Positions 37,528-48,879 of a stretch of 64,000 nucleotides of DNA are shown here, in pieces. Numbering within the stretch: position 1 is the stretch's first letter; every line of letters starts with the position of its first letter. Source of the DNA: Cerrena zonata (taxonomy: Eukaryota > Basidiomycota > Agaricomycetes > Polyporales > Cerrenaceae); NCBI GenBank assembly GCA_038087015.1, contig JASBNA010000104.1, forward strand, positions 33,033 through 97,032. Reading direction: 5' to 3'. The position numbers and the translations under genes were made by a program. The notes under the pieces are model-generated. The model was not told the DNA's origin. It saw nothing but the letters and a program-made list of their open reading frames with translations, and ran no database searches.

Positions 37528-38761
37528 TTGAAGGCTTAGTCAGTCGTTGGTGGATGTGTATCACAATGTAATCCAGCGCCTAATGATCTCGCTTGTTGGG
37601 TGGTGGATGGATATTTCCCATGGGCCTGTCCAGACATGATACCCTCTGTGTAGAGCTATGCAGAGATATTTCAGAGACAGGAATTATACCGATATAGGTA
37701 TAGCATTATAATACTTAATTAACAGCAGTATTCCCGTGTTCGTACAATGCTAACATTCCCAAACGCCATACTTGTGTCCCTCATTTTCCCGAGGTGTTGA
37801 ATAGAATATGAGCAGACCGGTTAAGTCACCAGTATCCTCATGTCCCCTATCTCCCCATGCATCCCGGGTTGTCAGCGTCAGGGATGATTATCCCAAAGAC
37901 GTATCTATGTATACCAATCATTTAGGATTTGAAAAAAAACAACCCATTTGTTGCGAAAGAAATACATTATTATTAGATGAAGCCGACCCCCATGACACTA
38001 AGCCCCACCCACCTCGCTTTTGATACAGAAAGGCGGAGATCTAGCAGTGATCCTTTTCTCCGGTGACCAATTCTTCTCCCTCTTCAAACAAACCTACCTC
38101 CACTGCCACGATTCCCTCCGGGACCGAAATGCAATGTTCATAACAGCGGTAGGCCAAGCCCATGATATCCTATCTGCATCGGTTTGATCCTTCTTCTCAC
38201 GACTAAATGCGTGGATACTATCTAACACTCCAGATCAAACACTAACATTCAACAGCTTGATACTACGCTATGTTGATCAACATACTAGGTTTATTGGTTG
38301 CGCGCGACGGATGAAGCGTATCATAAAACTGTTGTGAAACATTGGGTATAGAAGATGGACGCGGAATATAAAGAATTCGACGCGTCAGAACGTCCGCGGT
38401 CGACCTAGATTCTTCGCCGTGTCGTTGTGTTTCGAGTTGTATCTTTTTCCATGATCGTGGGGATGTAAGATAAAACCTTCTCCTCAGATTCTCATCGTCC
38501 ATCGACCCTATCCATCCCCCAGTCGCAGTAGAAGAAACAAACCACCAGGAATGTGTCATAAATATATTCATACAAACTTGGGTTGGTGATCCAACGAACC
38601 AATCAGTAGGCGCCATCATGTAACCGCATGTGAATGTACCCCAATCCTAAAATTACACAACCCGCAGTGTAGGCAGGCACCCCAACACGTAAAGCCAACT
38701 TGAAGCAAGTAATCCGATCTATCGCGGAGAGTATACCAGAAGCCTCGAAGCCAGCTTATTC
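37528..38761. other. Intergenic region
   Basis: Open frames on both strands (about 37.8-38.0 kb + and 38.26-38.62 kb -) are 70-118 codons, lack motifs and do not extend through splice sites. No gene is supported. Confidence 0.35.
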
Positions 38762-40346
38762 TCAAACGAATGAATGTGCCTTCTCTGCGTCCTTGACTTC
38801 CGCCTCGCCGAGTGAGCCAGGCAACGTTGTCACCGTCCTATCTGGTACACTATCCATCTCGTGACTCTCGTGCACGTCAATCTCAATAGTATGTGTGGTG
38901 GTATGGCCTGTACGCATGGTGGAGAGGTTCTTCTTTGAACCTGCTGCTGAGCTTGTGTATGCGGTAGCTGAACCAAGACGATTTGAGCCCATGTGAGTTG
39001 ACTCGATGTGGGTGGAGATGACGGATTCTTCGAGGTATGAGCGTTGGGAGTTGACGAGGATTACCATGAGTGCTGGGTAGATACCCTGTGTGATAGGATT
39101 ATGAGCATGAGTATTTAATAAACTGTATGAGGTAGAAGCGTACCAAAATGTGGCTGGTCATATAAGTCCAGACGAGATCGGCGAAGGCAAGGTTATATTT
39201 CGCAGATTCGGCGTTGGAGACTTTAGGAATATCACCAACGACGAATTCCAACTACGATGGAATAAAGATGTCAGATTTAAAGCTGGTGAGCGAGACGGTG
39301 ATTCAAGTTACTCACGGCCAAAAGGAAGTAAAGAACACCGGATTCGATCAGGATCAACATCACTTTCTCTGTACGAGTCTTTTTGCTGTTCCCGCTCAAA
39401 CGAGCTCCAATCTCTCGTCGGTAAAGCCTAAAGATGTATCAATGTCAGCATCGAGACACAAAAGGAAAATAAACAACGTTCTGAACTCACCATGTCTTAT
39501 AACAAGTCAAAGCAGTAGCGATAGCAGTCGTGACCAACGACGTGCTATACATCGCCTGTTGGACATTATGACAAAACGGCGGATTGACGAGATTATCAGG
39601 CTCATTCTCCGAAACCTCCCGTGCAACGCAGAAGGAGACAACACTAGCAGTTACTGATAAACAAATAGATTACATGAGCGATGATTGATGATAGATGATA
39701 GGTAACTTACCGAATGTGCCGAGAAGGGGGAGGGCGGGTAGGATCATCATCAGGCGTTCTTTACCATAGCACCAGAAAGTGTACGCTCGCCAGACGATGA
39801 CGACGTCTCCAAAACAGATCTGTCAAATAGAAGAGTGATGAGTTGTTGATTTCTATGGTAAGAAGGGGTATGACGGTACCATATATGCGAAAAGCGAGTT
39901 GGTGACAGAATAAGGTAGGTTGAAAGTCAACTCATACCTGTCGGAGAGCGACAGGGGGGAAGTTGAAGTGAGGGTCAACGTTAACTCGCGGATGGCGTTG
40001 TTCACATCAAGAACACACATCGCCGTATCCAGCAGGAACATGATAAGGATGACCCCAAACATAGTCATAGACAGCTTGGAACGTTTCCGCCTACAAATTC
40101 ATTTTCTGTCAGTAGAGGGAGGTGGTGGAAGAGTACAGAGAGCATACATCAGGATACGTCCAGCGATGACTACCAAGACGAAGAAGAAGGCTTCAAGAAG
40201 GGTCAGCATGACATACTACGATATGTCCGCTGATGAGTGCACTCACTGTACATGATAGCCTCCACTACGAGACACACGATAGTCTGAGTAGTATCATGCC
40301 CAATAGAGGCCAGCGTATCAATATCGTCCTGTGACAGTGAAGACAT
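38762..40346 (-). CDS. Multi-pass (7TM-like) membrane protein, copy at 39 kb
   Basis: Fungal multi-pass membrane protein of unknown function, about 415 residues after splicing. The start at 40346 gives MSSLSQDDIDTLASIG, then hydrophobic segments TIVCLVVEAIMYTFFFVLVV, MFGVILIMFLLDTAMCVLDV, the YSVTNSLFAYM helix and FGDVVIVWRAY. Two or three more segments follow, including GIYPALMVILVNSQRS. The tail of about 90 residues is hydrophilic and Ser/Thr/Glu-rich (SKKNLSTMRTGH, TIEIDVHESHE) and presumably cytosolic. The FGDxxIVWRAY motif matches the mid-protein motif of the large agaricomycete 7TM families near DUF6533/DUF6534. All exon joins I checked keep the frame, so this copy appears intact. A close paralogue lies at 62.0-63.6 kb on the opposite strand. 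Confidence 0.75.
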
Positions 40347-43167
40347 AGAGGCAGAAGTAGTGGGTCCCCGTTTGTTAATCCTGAAGACTCAGTATCGAAG
40401 CCTTTCGGGCCTTTATACTGGCGGTCCATTCAAATCCGATTTTGAGCGATTCCGAAAGGAGAGAGTTACAAGAGGCGGCTATTTAGCGTTCAACATCAGG
40501 TTCTCGTTCGAGCATGATTGCGGATGTTATAATAAGAACCCATGAGAGAGGGAGGTGATGCAATGCAAAACCCACACGCCTGTATGGTCGAGGGGACTAG
40601 ACCCTCCGCCAAGAGCGTAGGAAACTAAGGATGCTACCTCCCTTGCGCGACTTTGCCCAGCGCAGTCCACCTACAAGTCGACCACCAGTTTTAACAACAA
40701 CAAAATCGGGTAATCACAATGAGTTGTACTCACCCGGGGATGGGGACGATTCCAGGTACAAACACCCGCCAACACACGTCTCAAGCGAGCGACGATCATA
40801 CATGTACTGATATTAATGTCGTCACGCCAGTCGCCGATTGAAAGGGAGAGTTTTAGCACACCCCCTACCCAAAGTTGGCTGGAAGTATACGCTCTAGGTT
40901 CTGCCATGATGAAACAGGTCTATCAAAAGAAGGAAGATATGGAAAGAAACAGCCTGATGCACACAGGAAACCAGATCGCCGTGGGGCGCCGCGAGTCAAG
41001 TTGAGTACATGCAACAACTTCAGATTGGAGTTGTTGTTGGGACGTTGAGTGCGTTGATATATGATAGACAAGTTGAGCGAAGGACGTGGTTGGCGTACGA
41101 TAACTGTTGGCTCATGCTCATGAGGAACTCATCGTGTTGCACGACGTGATGCATGGATCTGAACGTTCGAATCTAGAGGTGTTGTGAAGATTCGTTTGAA
41201 CGACCGCGCTGGATAAGAGCGTCGGGCGTTGATTTGTTGATTCGTTTTGTTGAGATTGGATTGATATGATACTCCAGGAACGAACGAAGAGAAACGAGTT
41301 CAGATTTTACTACTCCTGGAGAGGTGCGAATAGAAGAGAAAGAGAAAGAGAATATCGACTTCGGCCGCGATGGTATCACGATAATGTCAGTAATTGAAAC
41401 TTGTGACAGACGGTATGCAGCAGGAACCGAGAAGCCAGCCATTTGGATATAGGACCCGGTAGTCTTTGTGCAACCCATATGGAAGTTGAAAGACCACCTC
41501 AGGAATATAAACAATAAACCGGACGTCTAGTAGTTTTTTGAATTAGATAGACGTGTATTTTGTGTTGAATTGATACGTCGGTGAGGATACTCACTCGCCT
41601 TAGCCTCTGAGTACGACGATAGAGTGTATTTGAAACGCCTTCTGACCGATGGAGATTCCTCGGTCGGAGTGGGAAATTTATTTCTCGAAGATGCATGCCG
41701 CAACAGCATTGATCTTGAGCTTGAAGCTTGGGCATGCTCGAAGGAACGAGGGGCTCACGGGAGCAATACTACGTTAATAGCCTTTAGAGGGAGGTTCATA
41801 AGTCAGAAGATTATACGGTTACTTTCATGCACTGACCTAGCACATACCTACTGACCAAATTTGAGAGATTTTCTCCCTCCAAACTGGATGTTGGCCCTCA
41901 ATGAAATACTAGAAACCACTCGTAGACCAATTCCTAGAGAGGTCGCTTTCTACTTTATTTGCCGGGTCTCCCCTATATGGTCAATAACCCCGACGGCGAG
42001 GTCATGTTTCTAGCGGCAAGAACGGACGGGATCCGATAACCTTTGTGGTGACCAAAAACAGAATCAAACTGCGTTCCCAACCCATTGAGGCTATATAAAA
42101 ATGTCGGAGTTCATATGATCACCCATCTGTCAGTGTCTATCGTAGTTCAGTCTCGACCACATCAGCTGATAGATACTGAATGTACGACATTGAATGCAAG
42201 CAAGTCGACCCTGGCAGGATCGACATGGCGTGGAAAGGTGGAAGAAGGTTTTTTTCTCAGATGATGGACGGGTAGTATGGGTCGGTGGGAACGATAGAAA
42301 CAAAGTTCTTACCCGAGTACAAACAATAGTAAGTAAGGGGGCGCTTATCCGATATCAAACTCAGGTTTGGACTCGACTTTACTATGTCTAGACGAAACAA
42401 CTTGAGCAACTTTGCTTCCAAATTCTGTTCATCTCGAAATTACCATAGACGATGTAGCGCGAGTAACCTCCTTATAAACCTGGAACTAGAAACCGTGTCC
42501 TTCATTTCCGACCCACTACTTCAGCTAGTCTCTAACAATGCACGTTGAACCATTCGACTTTAATTATCTCCTTAGCGGAGCCGGGGAACTAATCTCGATA
42601 TGCGTTTTCTTACCGGAGCTATCCGCTATCCACGGTGGACGCCTTGGCATCAGCCACAATGCCTTGTACTGAATGTCCTACTTGGAGCCTGAAGGTGCGC
42701 AGGGCCTATATACCACAACCTCTCCTTATGTCTAACTTTCCCTTAGAGCCGATGCCACCGTCCTAGAACTACGCAAACAACATAGCGACCCCGACATCAC
42801 CACACCGCACAGGACGTGTCATGAACAGCCATGTTAACTCAGGCTAGCACTGCTGCTCAAGCACCTACTTCCCTGTCGCACCATTCACGGCCACTTCACG
42901 CCCTGCTCGGGCTCGAGAACTTGGACATACAGCAAGGCACTATATTGCCTGTGTATGCCCATAAGGGCGAATTGGGACATGCGGCAAGAGGACCGCCGGC
43001 AACTCATCAAACGCCGTCTTCCATGAATAGATTAAGGTTTGTTCGTCACGTATAGAAGATGTTTCTGTCTGGCACCGTGAGGGACCTCCCCTTAGTATCT
43101 ACATGGAACACTCGGATCAGGGTGATTATGTGTCAACAATAGCTATAGCACCCTCTCAGGATGTCAA
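40347..43167. other. Long intergenic region without a gene
   Basis: About 2.8 kb with no supportable gene. Frames at 41.2-41.8 and 42.2-43.05 kb are under 115 codons with no motif and no good exon partners. No terminal repeats or transposase motifs are seen. Confidence 0.4.
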
Positions 43168-43176
43168 TATATAAAG
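43168..43176 (+). promoter_or_regulatory. TATA box of the purine permease-like gene
   Basis: TATATAAAG lies 63 nt before the start codon at 43231 and is one of the best TATA matches in the window. Confidence 0.5.
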
Positions 43177-43230
43177 TTCACCGTCATCTGTTGCCTCCCT
43201 GCCACCTCTCCCCTCAGCGAACTACACGGG

Positions 43231-44581
43231 ATGCTCGCCCCCGCAGCTCTCAAGTGCCTTTGGGCTCTCCTGCTCGCCACAGTCGTTCAAGCAGTAATTT
43301 CACCAAAAGTCGTCATTTTCAGCTTCGTATGTCTACATTTTCACCTCGTCGAAAACATGCTAACTTACGATCCTAGTTCAACGACGAGAGAGATATTTGG
43401 CTAGGAATACCCGAATTCAATCTGCTCGAGCAGAACGTCACCATCCCTGGCTTGTTCACGCAGTTTCCTGACATTCATTGTAACGGAAACGGCTCCGTCT
43501 GCCAACTCACCACCGGAGAAGGCGAAATCAACGCGGCCGCAAGCACACTCGCACTCGTCCTCTCGCCCGAGTTCAATCTCACTCAGACCTACTTCCTTTT
43601 CGCCGGTGTCGCTGGTATCAACCCCGGAGTCGGTACACTCGCATCTGTCACATTCGCTCAATTCGCTGTCCAAGTAGGACTTCAATACGAAGTCGATGCA
43701 CGCGAAAAGCCAGCGAACTTCTCGACGGGCTTCATTCCTCAGGGTGCTACTGCCATTAACAGTTACCCGCAGTTCATTTACGGAACCGAAGTCTTCCAAT
43801 TGAACGATGCTTTACGGCAACGTGCGATCGAATTCGCCAAGACGGCGAGTCTTAATGATACTGCTGACGCACAAGCCTATCGGAAACGGTACCCCAATGC
43901 GACCGCACAGGGATCTCCTAACGTTATTGGCTGCGATACTGCGACTTCGGACGTATGGTGGACTGGGGAGTTGATCGGTCGTGCGTTCGAGAACTTTATG
44001 ACTCTGTTGACGAACGGCACTTCGACTTATTGCACGACGCAACAAGAGGATAACGCAGTCCTCGAATCACTCCTCCGAGGCCACATCGCACGTCGCGTCG
44101 ATTTCTCTCGCATCATCCTCATGCGTACGGCGTCTGATTTCGATCGTCCACCTCCAGGCGGGTCGGTAACAGACAACTTGTTCAACGAGTACTTCGGTGA
44201 CGCGTCGATTCTGAATCTTTATTTGGCTGGTATTAAGGTGATAGAGGGGATCATTGGTGGTTGGAATGACACGTTCGCTGCGGGGGTTAGTCCTCAGAAT
44301 TATATTGGCGATGTTATTGGGTCTATAGGAGGGAGCCCCAAATACGGACCTGGAAGTATCTTTAATGGACAAGGTGCACCTCCGACACCAGATGTGAACG
44401 TCACCGCATCGGGAAATCTCGCAAATTCTGCTCATACCTGGTGAGTTCCTCTAACATTACTCGTACGTGCATTCAGGGATCTCACACTCATGTACCTTGT
44501 TATAGGTCCACAGGCTCATTCTCCGTTCGAGTCATTTTAGCATTGAGTGGATGGGTTGGTGTATGGCTTTTGGCCGTCTGA
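43231..44581 (+). CDS. Purine nucleoside permease (NUP) family protein
   Basis: The family is named from the Candida NUP nucleoside permease and has a nucleoside phosphorylase-like fold. Spliced from three exons (introns 43327-43376 and 44441-44505) to about 411 residues. The N-terminus is a good signal peptide (LKCLWALLLATVVQA). Family motifs follow: SPKVVIFSFFNDERDIW, FPDIHCN, FLFAGVAGINPGVGTL with the Gly-rich ligand loop, SNP-like segments and GCDTATSDVWWTGEL. The final exon adds a 24-residue stretch with a hydrophobic end (VILALSGWVGVWLLAV) after an ATSGN-like Ser/Asn-rich linker, which resembles a GPI-anchor signal or a single tail helix. This suggests a secreted, wall- or membrane-attached nucleoside-binding or nucleoside-cleaving protein, not a classical multi-pass permease. 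Location is inference. Confidence 0.85.
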
Positions 44582-44983
44582 CTAGAGCGATCTGGAAGAT
44601 GGGCTCGTCTTTTACAGTTCCCTTTGTCTAGCTACAGTGCTGTAGGATCTCGAGAGCCTGAGAACTATCATTCGTATCCTTCGGAGACTTGACTGGGGAG
44701 TGGGAATGTATACAGACTTTTTGGTGGACAGACTCGGACATTTTCGATTTTTGTAGGGACGAATGCATGTGGATAGCTATTGCTGATAATAAAGTTTTTT
44801 TGCGGGTTTTCGGTTGTTGGTAGTGTATTATAACCTCTTTTTTAGTTATTCTGTAATCCCAATGCATGCATATTTCCCCCCACCCCACCACAAATTCACC
44901 ATAGCCAAGAGATACCTTGAGAAAAAATACCAATTCAGAATATAACACGCGAATTTGATCGCAAGGGCGCCACTGTATTGACA

Positions 44984-45106
44984 TTAAAAATAGGTACCGA
45001 GAACAACGGTCAGAAGCACGCCCGCGGTCACCTTCTCGGGCAAAGTCAACTTCCTGATACTGTGTGATATATATCACCGCTCGGCGTAGTAGGCATCCTC
45101 GGACAT
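44984..45106 (-). other. Possible tiny membrane-protein ORF with an in-frame TGA
   Basis: On the minus strand MSEDAYYAER is followed by TGA and, in the same frame, by a stretch with RKLTLPEK and then the hydrophobic VTAGVLLTVVLGTYF before a stop. The look is that of a small single-pass protein of about 40 residues. The TGA could be a mutation or error, or an 18-24 nt stretch could be spliced, which is too short for a normal intron. Weak; it lies in the 3' flank of the purine permease-like gene. Confidence 0.2.
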
Positions 45107-45882
45107 GTCCTTCTCGACTGAAGTTTTTCATGACGAATCTCGACCCTGCATTATGCATATAGGATCCCTGTAGGAAGGATTTCATATGGTGCTTGACGTG
45201 TATCAGGTTCGTGCTAGAAGAAAGGACCGGTATGCACGGGAGGGGAGGTTGGGATTTGAAAACTTCGTGAACTTAAACACCTCAACTAGGGAGGATGTTC
45301 ACTAGGTTGGGTTGTATTAATGTATTAATGTATTGATGACATGTAGTACCTGGACGCGTGGTGAGGTAGGAACTCACTTGGAAGTTGACAACGACTCCGT
45401 GGATAGCGGAGATCTAGAACTTGCCGGGTTCTGTGGTCACGGTTGTAGCATGAATAGAACGGCGAGTTGCACACGCTGTAGCTTTGAGTTGGGCATGTGA
45501 AGAGAGGTGGAGGGAGGGGGGAGGTCTCAGAATACAGATACCCGGGGGGAGGGGATGCTTCACAGGAGTTCTTGGCCAACGATGACCCTGGCCATGGGGA
45601 TGCATGATCACAGAATACTTCGAAGCTCAGGAGTGCAATTCTAGTAATTCTTTTCGTGATGACTTGGAGTTGGGAGCGAGTATAGTCCGGGGTATGATAT
45701 AAATCCTTCAGGGTCGCCATGCAATATGTACTGATTGGACCAAACCTCGTGTTAGCTCAGTAGGTGAAAGAACGAGTGGTAGTAGCCAGATGACTTCTGA
45801 TTCCCGGCCCATCGTTAGACATTTGACGAGATTCTGAGTGTAGTTAGAATATAATCAATCATATCACGGTTCTGTATCGGTG

Positions 45883-46120
45883 TTGATACCAATGTCGAGG
45901 TGATGTTGGCAAGCAAGAGGATATGTACATATGCTATTGATCGTGGCTCAGTTCAGGACATATGTGGACGTGGATAGACATGAACTTACGAATCGACGGC
46001 GCCCATGGGTGAGTATATGAACTTGAAAATGAGGGATGGTTGTGGAACTTGAATAGAATGGGAGTTGGAATGTCGTCTTGTATTATTACTTTCTGGTTCA
46101 AGTTCAACCTGTGTAGCACG
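45883..46120 (+). repeat. Direct repeat, upstream copy (flanks the HNH gene)
   Basis: About 230 bp, closely similar to 47675-47907 with small indels. Shared runs include CGACGGCGCCCATGGGT and GTCGTCTTGTATTATTAC. The start of this copy still reads as the last codons of the HNH protein (PMSR then TGA, versus PMST then TGA downstream). So it is the 3' end and downstream flank of a second, deleted HNH gene. Confidence 0.75.
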
Positions 46121-46248
46121 CGAATCTAATCTTATCGGGCTAGGAGAATTCTCCGGCATGAGCGTCTAGACCAAATTGCTTTGTAGCACTCGTTTACACC
46201 TCACTCACCTACCGTTCAACGTTCAACGCTTCACCTTTTGTCAAAATC

Positions 46249-47697
46249 ATGTCCCACAACCGCAACGACTCTCATTCTAGTAACATCAGCGACGCCAGCA
46301 GTTTCTCAAGGTTCTCAATAGAGACCTCCGCAAGCTTTCAATCGACCAGCGCTGGTCGGTCGGTGGCAGCGTACATATCTGGAGAATATCAGAATCGACT
46401 CGAACTCCTCATAAAGAGCGACGAGACAACTGATCACCTTATTAGACGGGCTGAAGGTTCGATCGAATCTTTTTCCGCCGCCGAGGAAAGTCTCTATACT
46501 TATGAACAAGCGCAAGTTCGCCTTGATCGAATTATGAGTGCCATGATGTACCACGCGGCTGATGCAGGAGGTAATGATTCGCAACGTTATGTGGCTTCTG
46601 CAATCGTTATAGCTGGGAGTATATCAATGGAGCGGATGAAGGACCTGGCGGTTGCCTGGCTGACACATCTGTTGTACATATGTTTGTCATTCTATTTTGT
46701 TGTGATCTCAACTCAAATTTTGACTACTTATGCTCAGTCAAAGTCAATGGCAGCTATTGTAGACGAATAAACGTGACACCTAGTCAAGACGATACACCGC
46801 TTGCAGATGATTTAGATGTGACATCCCTCGAAGGTGCTCCGAAACATCGGCGTTCGACGTTTGTAGATGCTGTTTGTTCTGTTCGTCAACGCAGTCTTCA
46901 ATATCTGACACGAATTTTGTCTAGGTCCGTGAGCGAGATGGGTATGAATGCGTGATCACAGGCTACAGGGAGCACCATCATCCAGAAAGGGGAGAAGTAT
47001 TTTCTGTGCCAGCCACACATATCCTCGACCGCGCGATTGCTACTTTTGATTCCGACAAAGATTCGGATTCCGTGAGTATTTTTCATTGTTATCTTCGTAG
47101 CGCAATACTGAATTCACTTCCAGTATGCATCTGCAATGGTTACGTATAACATTCTCACTCACTTTTCTCGCCTAAGCAGCGAGGAGATTGAATCCCTTCA
47201 AACTCTCGTTGACGATGTTTCTAATGGTGTCCTACTGGAATACAACGCACGTGCTGGTTTTGTTGGGTATTATTGGTGTTTTCAGAAGACCGACGTGAGT
47301 GGCTGTACTTGGGGTCCAGTATTCAGCTAATGATTTGTAGCGAGCCAATGAGTATAATATCAGGGTTTACAATCGAGATAGAGCGTGCCTCCGTGCCCGT
47401 AGATGGGAGCGGCCTCATGATCCTCCGGTGGTGTTTAGGGACAGGAGTGGGGAATTCCTTCGGACACAGAAGAGATCTCGCACGCTTAGTGTGCCTGATC
47501 CTCGTTTCATTGCCATCCATGCCGCCATAGCTGGAATCTTGCATATGAGTGGTGCTGGTGAATTCTTTGACGAACTTTTGATGAAATTTTTTGACGATGA
47601 TGGCTTGGCGCCTTTGGTCCGTTGGCAAGATTTCGAACTATATGTTAGCGTTCGATCAGCACTTGCTCCCATGGCGTTGACACCAATGTCGACGTGA
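46249..47697 (+). CDS. HNH_2-type nuclease-fold protein
   Basis: About 415 residues from five exons. The N-terminus is Ser-rich, then helical (ETTDHLIRRAEGSIESFSA). The HNH-like core has REREDGYECVITG-like sequence (seen: VRERDGYECVITG), then VPATHIL carrying the first His, and VSNGVLLEYNA carrying the Asn. In agaricomycete HNH_2 proteins a His-containing NAHxxFD-like motif usually follows. Here the place reads NARAGFVGYYWC, so the last His and Asp appear to be lost. The C-terminal part (RFIAIHAAIAGILHMSGAGE) is conserved in fungal relatives that have such domains. Nuclease activity is therefore doubtful. The gene sits between two direct repeats left by a tandem duplication. Function of the fungal family is unknown. 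Confidence 0.75.
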
Positions 47698-47907
47698 TAT
47701 TGGCAAGCAAGAGAATATGCTATTGATCGTGACTCAGTTCAGGACGTGTGTGAACGTGGATCGACATGAACTTACGAATCGACGGCGCCCATGGGTAAGT
47801 ATATGAAATGGCAAACTTGAATGAGGTATGGCTGTGGAATAGAATGAATGTCGTCTTGTATTATTACGTTCAAGTTTAATTGAACCTGTGTAGCCACATT
47901 TTGGCCA
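47675..47907 (+). repeat. Direct repeat, downstream copy (HNH gene end and 3' flank)
   Basis: Partner of 45883-46120. It begins inside the last codons of the HNH gene and runs through its 3' flank, ending near AACCTGTGTAGC. Confidence 0.75.
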
Positions 47908-48879
47908 CGCATCAAGCGACTCATCTAATCTTATCTATGTCCGGATCTATCACAATCCTGACTCAAGTCGAAACGTAATTTCCGTCTTACCGCCTTGCAA
48001 AGTTTAACTATCTCTTCTCCTCCGAATCATATATAATCTCGTTGTCATGGTACTGGAATCACTACTGTCTTTCTCTTCCTTTCCTTCATCCATGAACGTC
48101 CTCCCACCACCATCAATTTCACTCTAGCACCAATTGTGACCGTTCAAGGCCCCCGTCCGTATTACACATGACCGACCATTCATATTACAGGCTGCCACTG
48201 CATGCTGTACGGGCGACATGACTGGGGCCACCATATACTTCCATCTCACAGGGCGTTCTATCTAGCAACGTTTTTCCGATGCTTTATCTCCGCCGTATGG
48301 AGCACTACCGACTAGGTCTATGATTAGCTTCTAGTAATGAAGGAGGGCTAGCTTCAATTCCAGACAGCTTCTTCAATGCTGGTATGAGTGCAACTTGAAC
48401 TCAACATTACTCAAGATCAGCTCCGTCCTGAATAGGGTATTACATAAGCCTACTTCTCCTGCCAATCGTCGAAACCCGAGTAAGTAGTGTCACAACCCTT
48501 CCAGAGCATCTATACTTGCATTGCCTCATGTCCGGCGTGGCGATCCAATCGATGAAATAGCCTCCACCAGGTATTGTGGAGTTCGTTCTCTTGCACCCTA
48601 GTATTCCATTATACAACCTTGTATATTTTGCTATGCTACATCTATGCTTCGAGAGTACTCCAGCATCCTCAAATTATAACAGTGCCTTGTACCTAGTCCA
48701 CTTCGAAGATACATTACTCCTCTTCGTGCCGCATTATTTGGATACAGGCGGCAGTGCAATCCGAACGTACCGGTCACATGGCACGAGACTCATGGCAGCA
48801 TAAATACTAGTCGTCCCATCCTACTACAGCTATCCCTATCCTCTCCCCCAATATCGTACTGGCTGGCTGCTTTTCTCGA
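47908..48879. other. Intergenic region before the 49 kb WW-like gene
   Basis: No coding motif. An AT-rich CATAAATA at about 48799 may be the TATA element for the start at 48880. Confidence 0.35.

Noticed and set aside
43401..43799. 132-codon minus-strand frame rich in Cys and Glu
   Set aside because: Antisense to the purine permease-like gene, whose sense protein is clearly conserved.
45325..45720. 131-codon minus-strand frame, Pro/Ser-rich
   Set aside because: Low-complexity translation of a G-rich + strand stretch; no conserved motif and no credible exon partners.
45750..45830. tRNA-like start (TTAGCTCAGTAGGTG)
   Set aside because: Resembles a D-arm, but no matching acceptor stem or T-arm with GTTCRA follows at the right distance.
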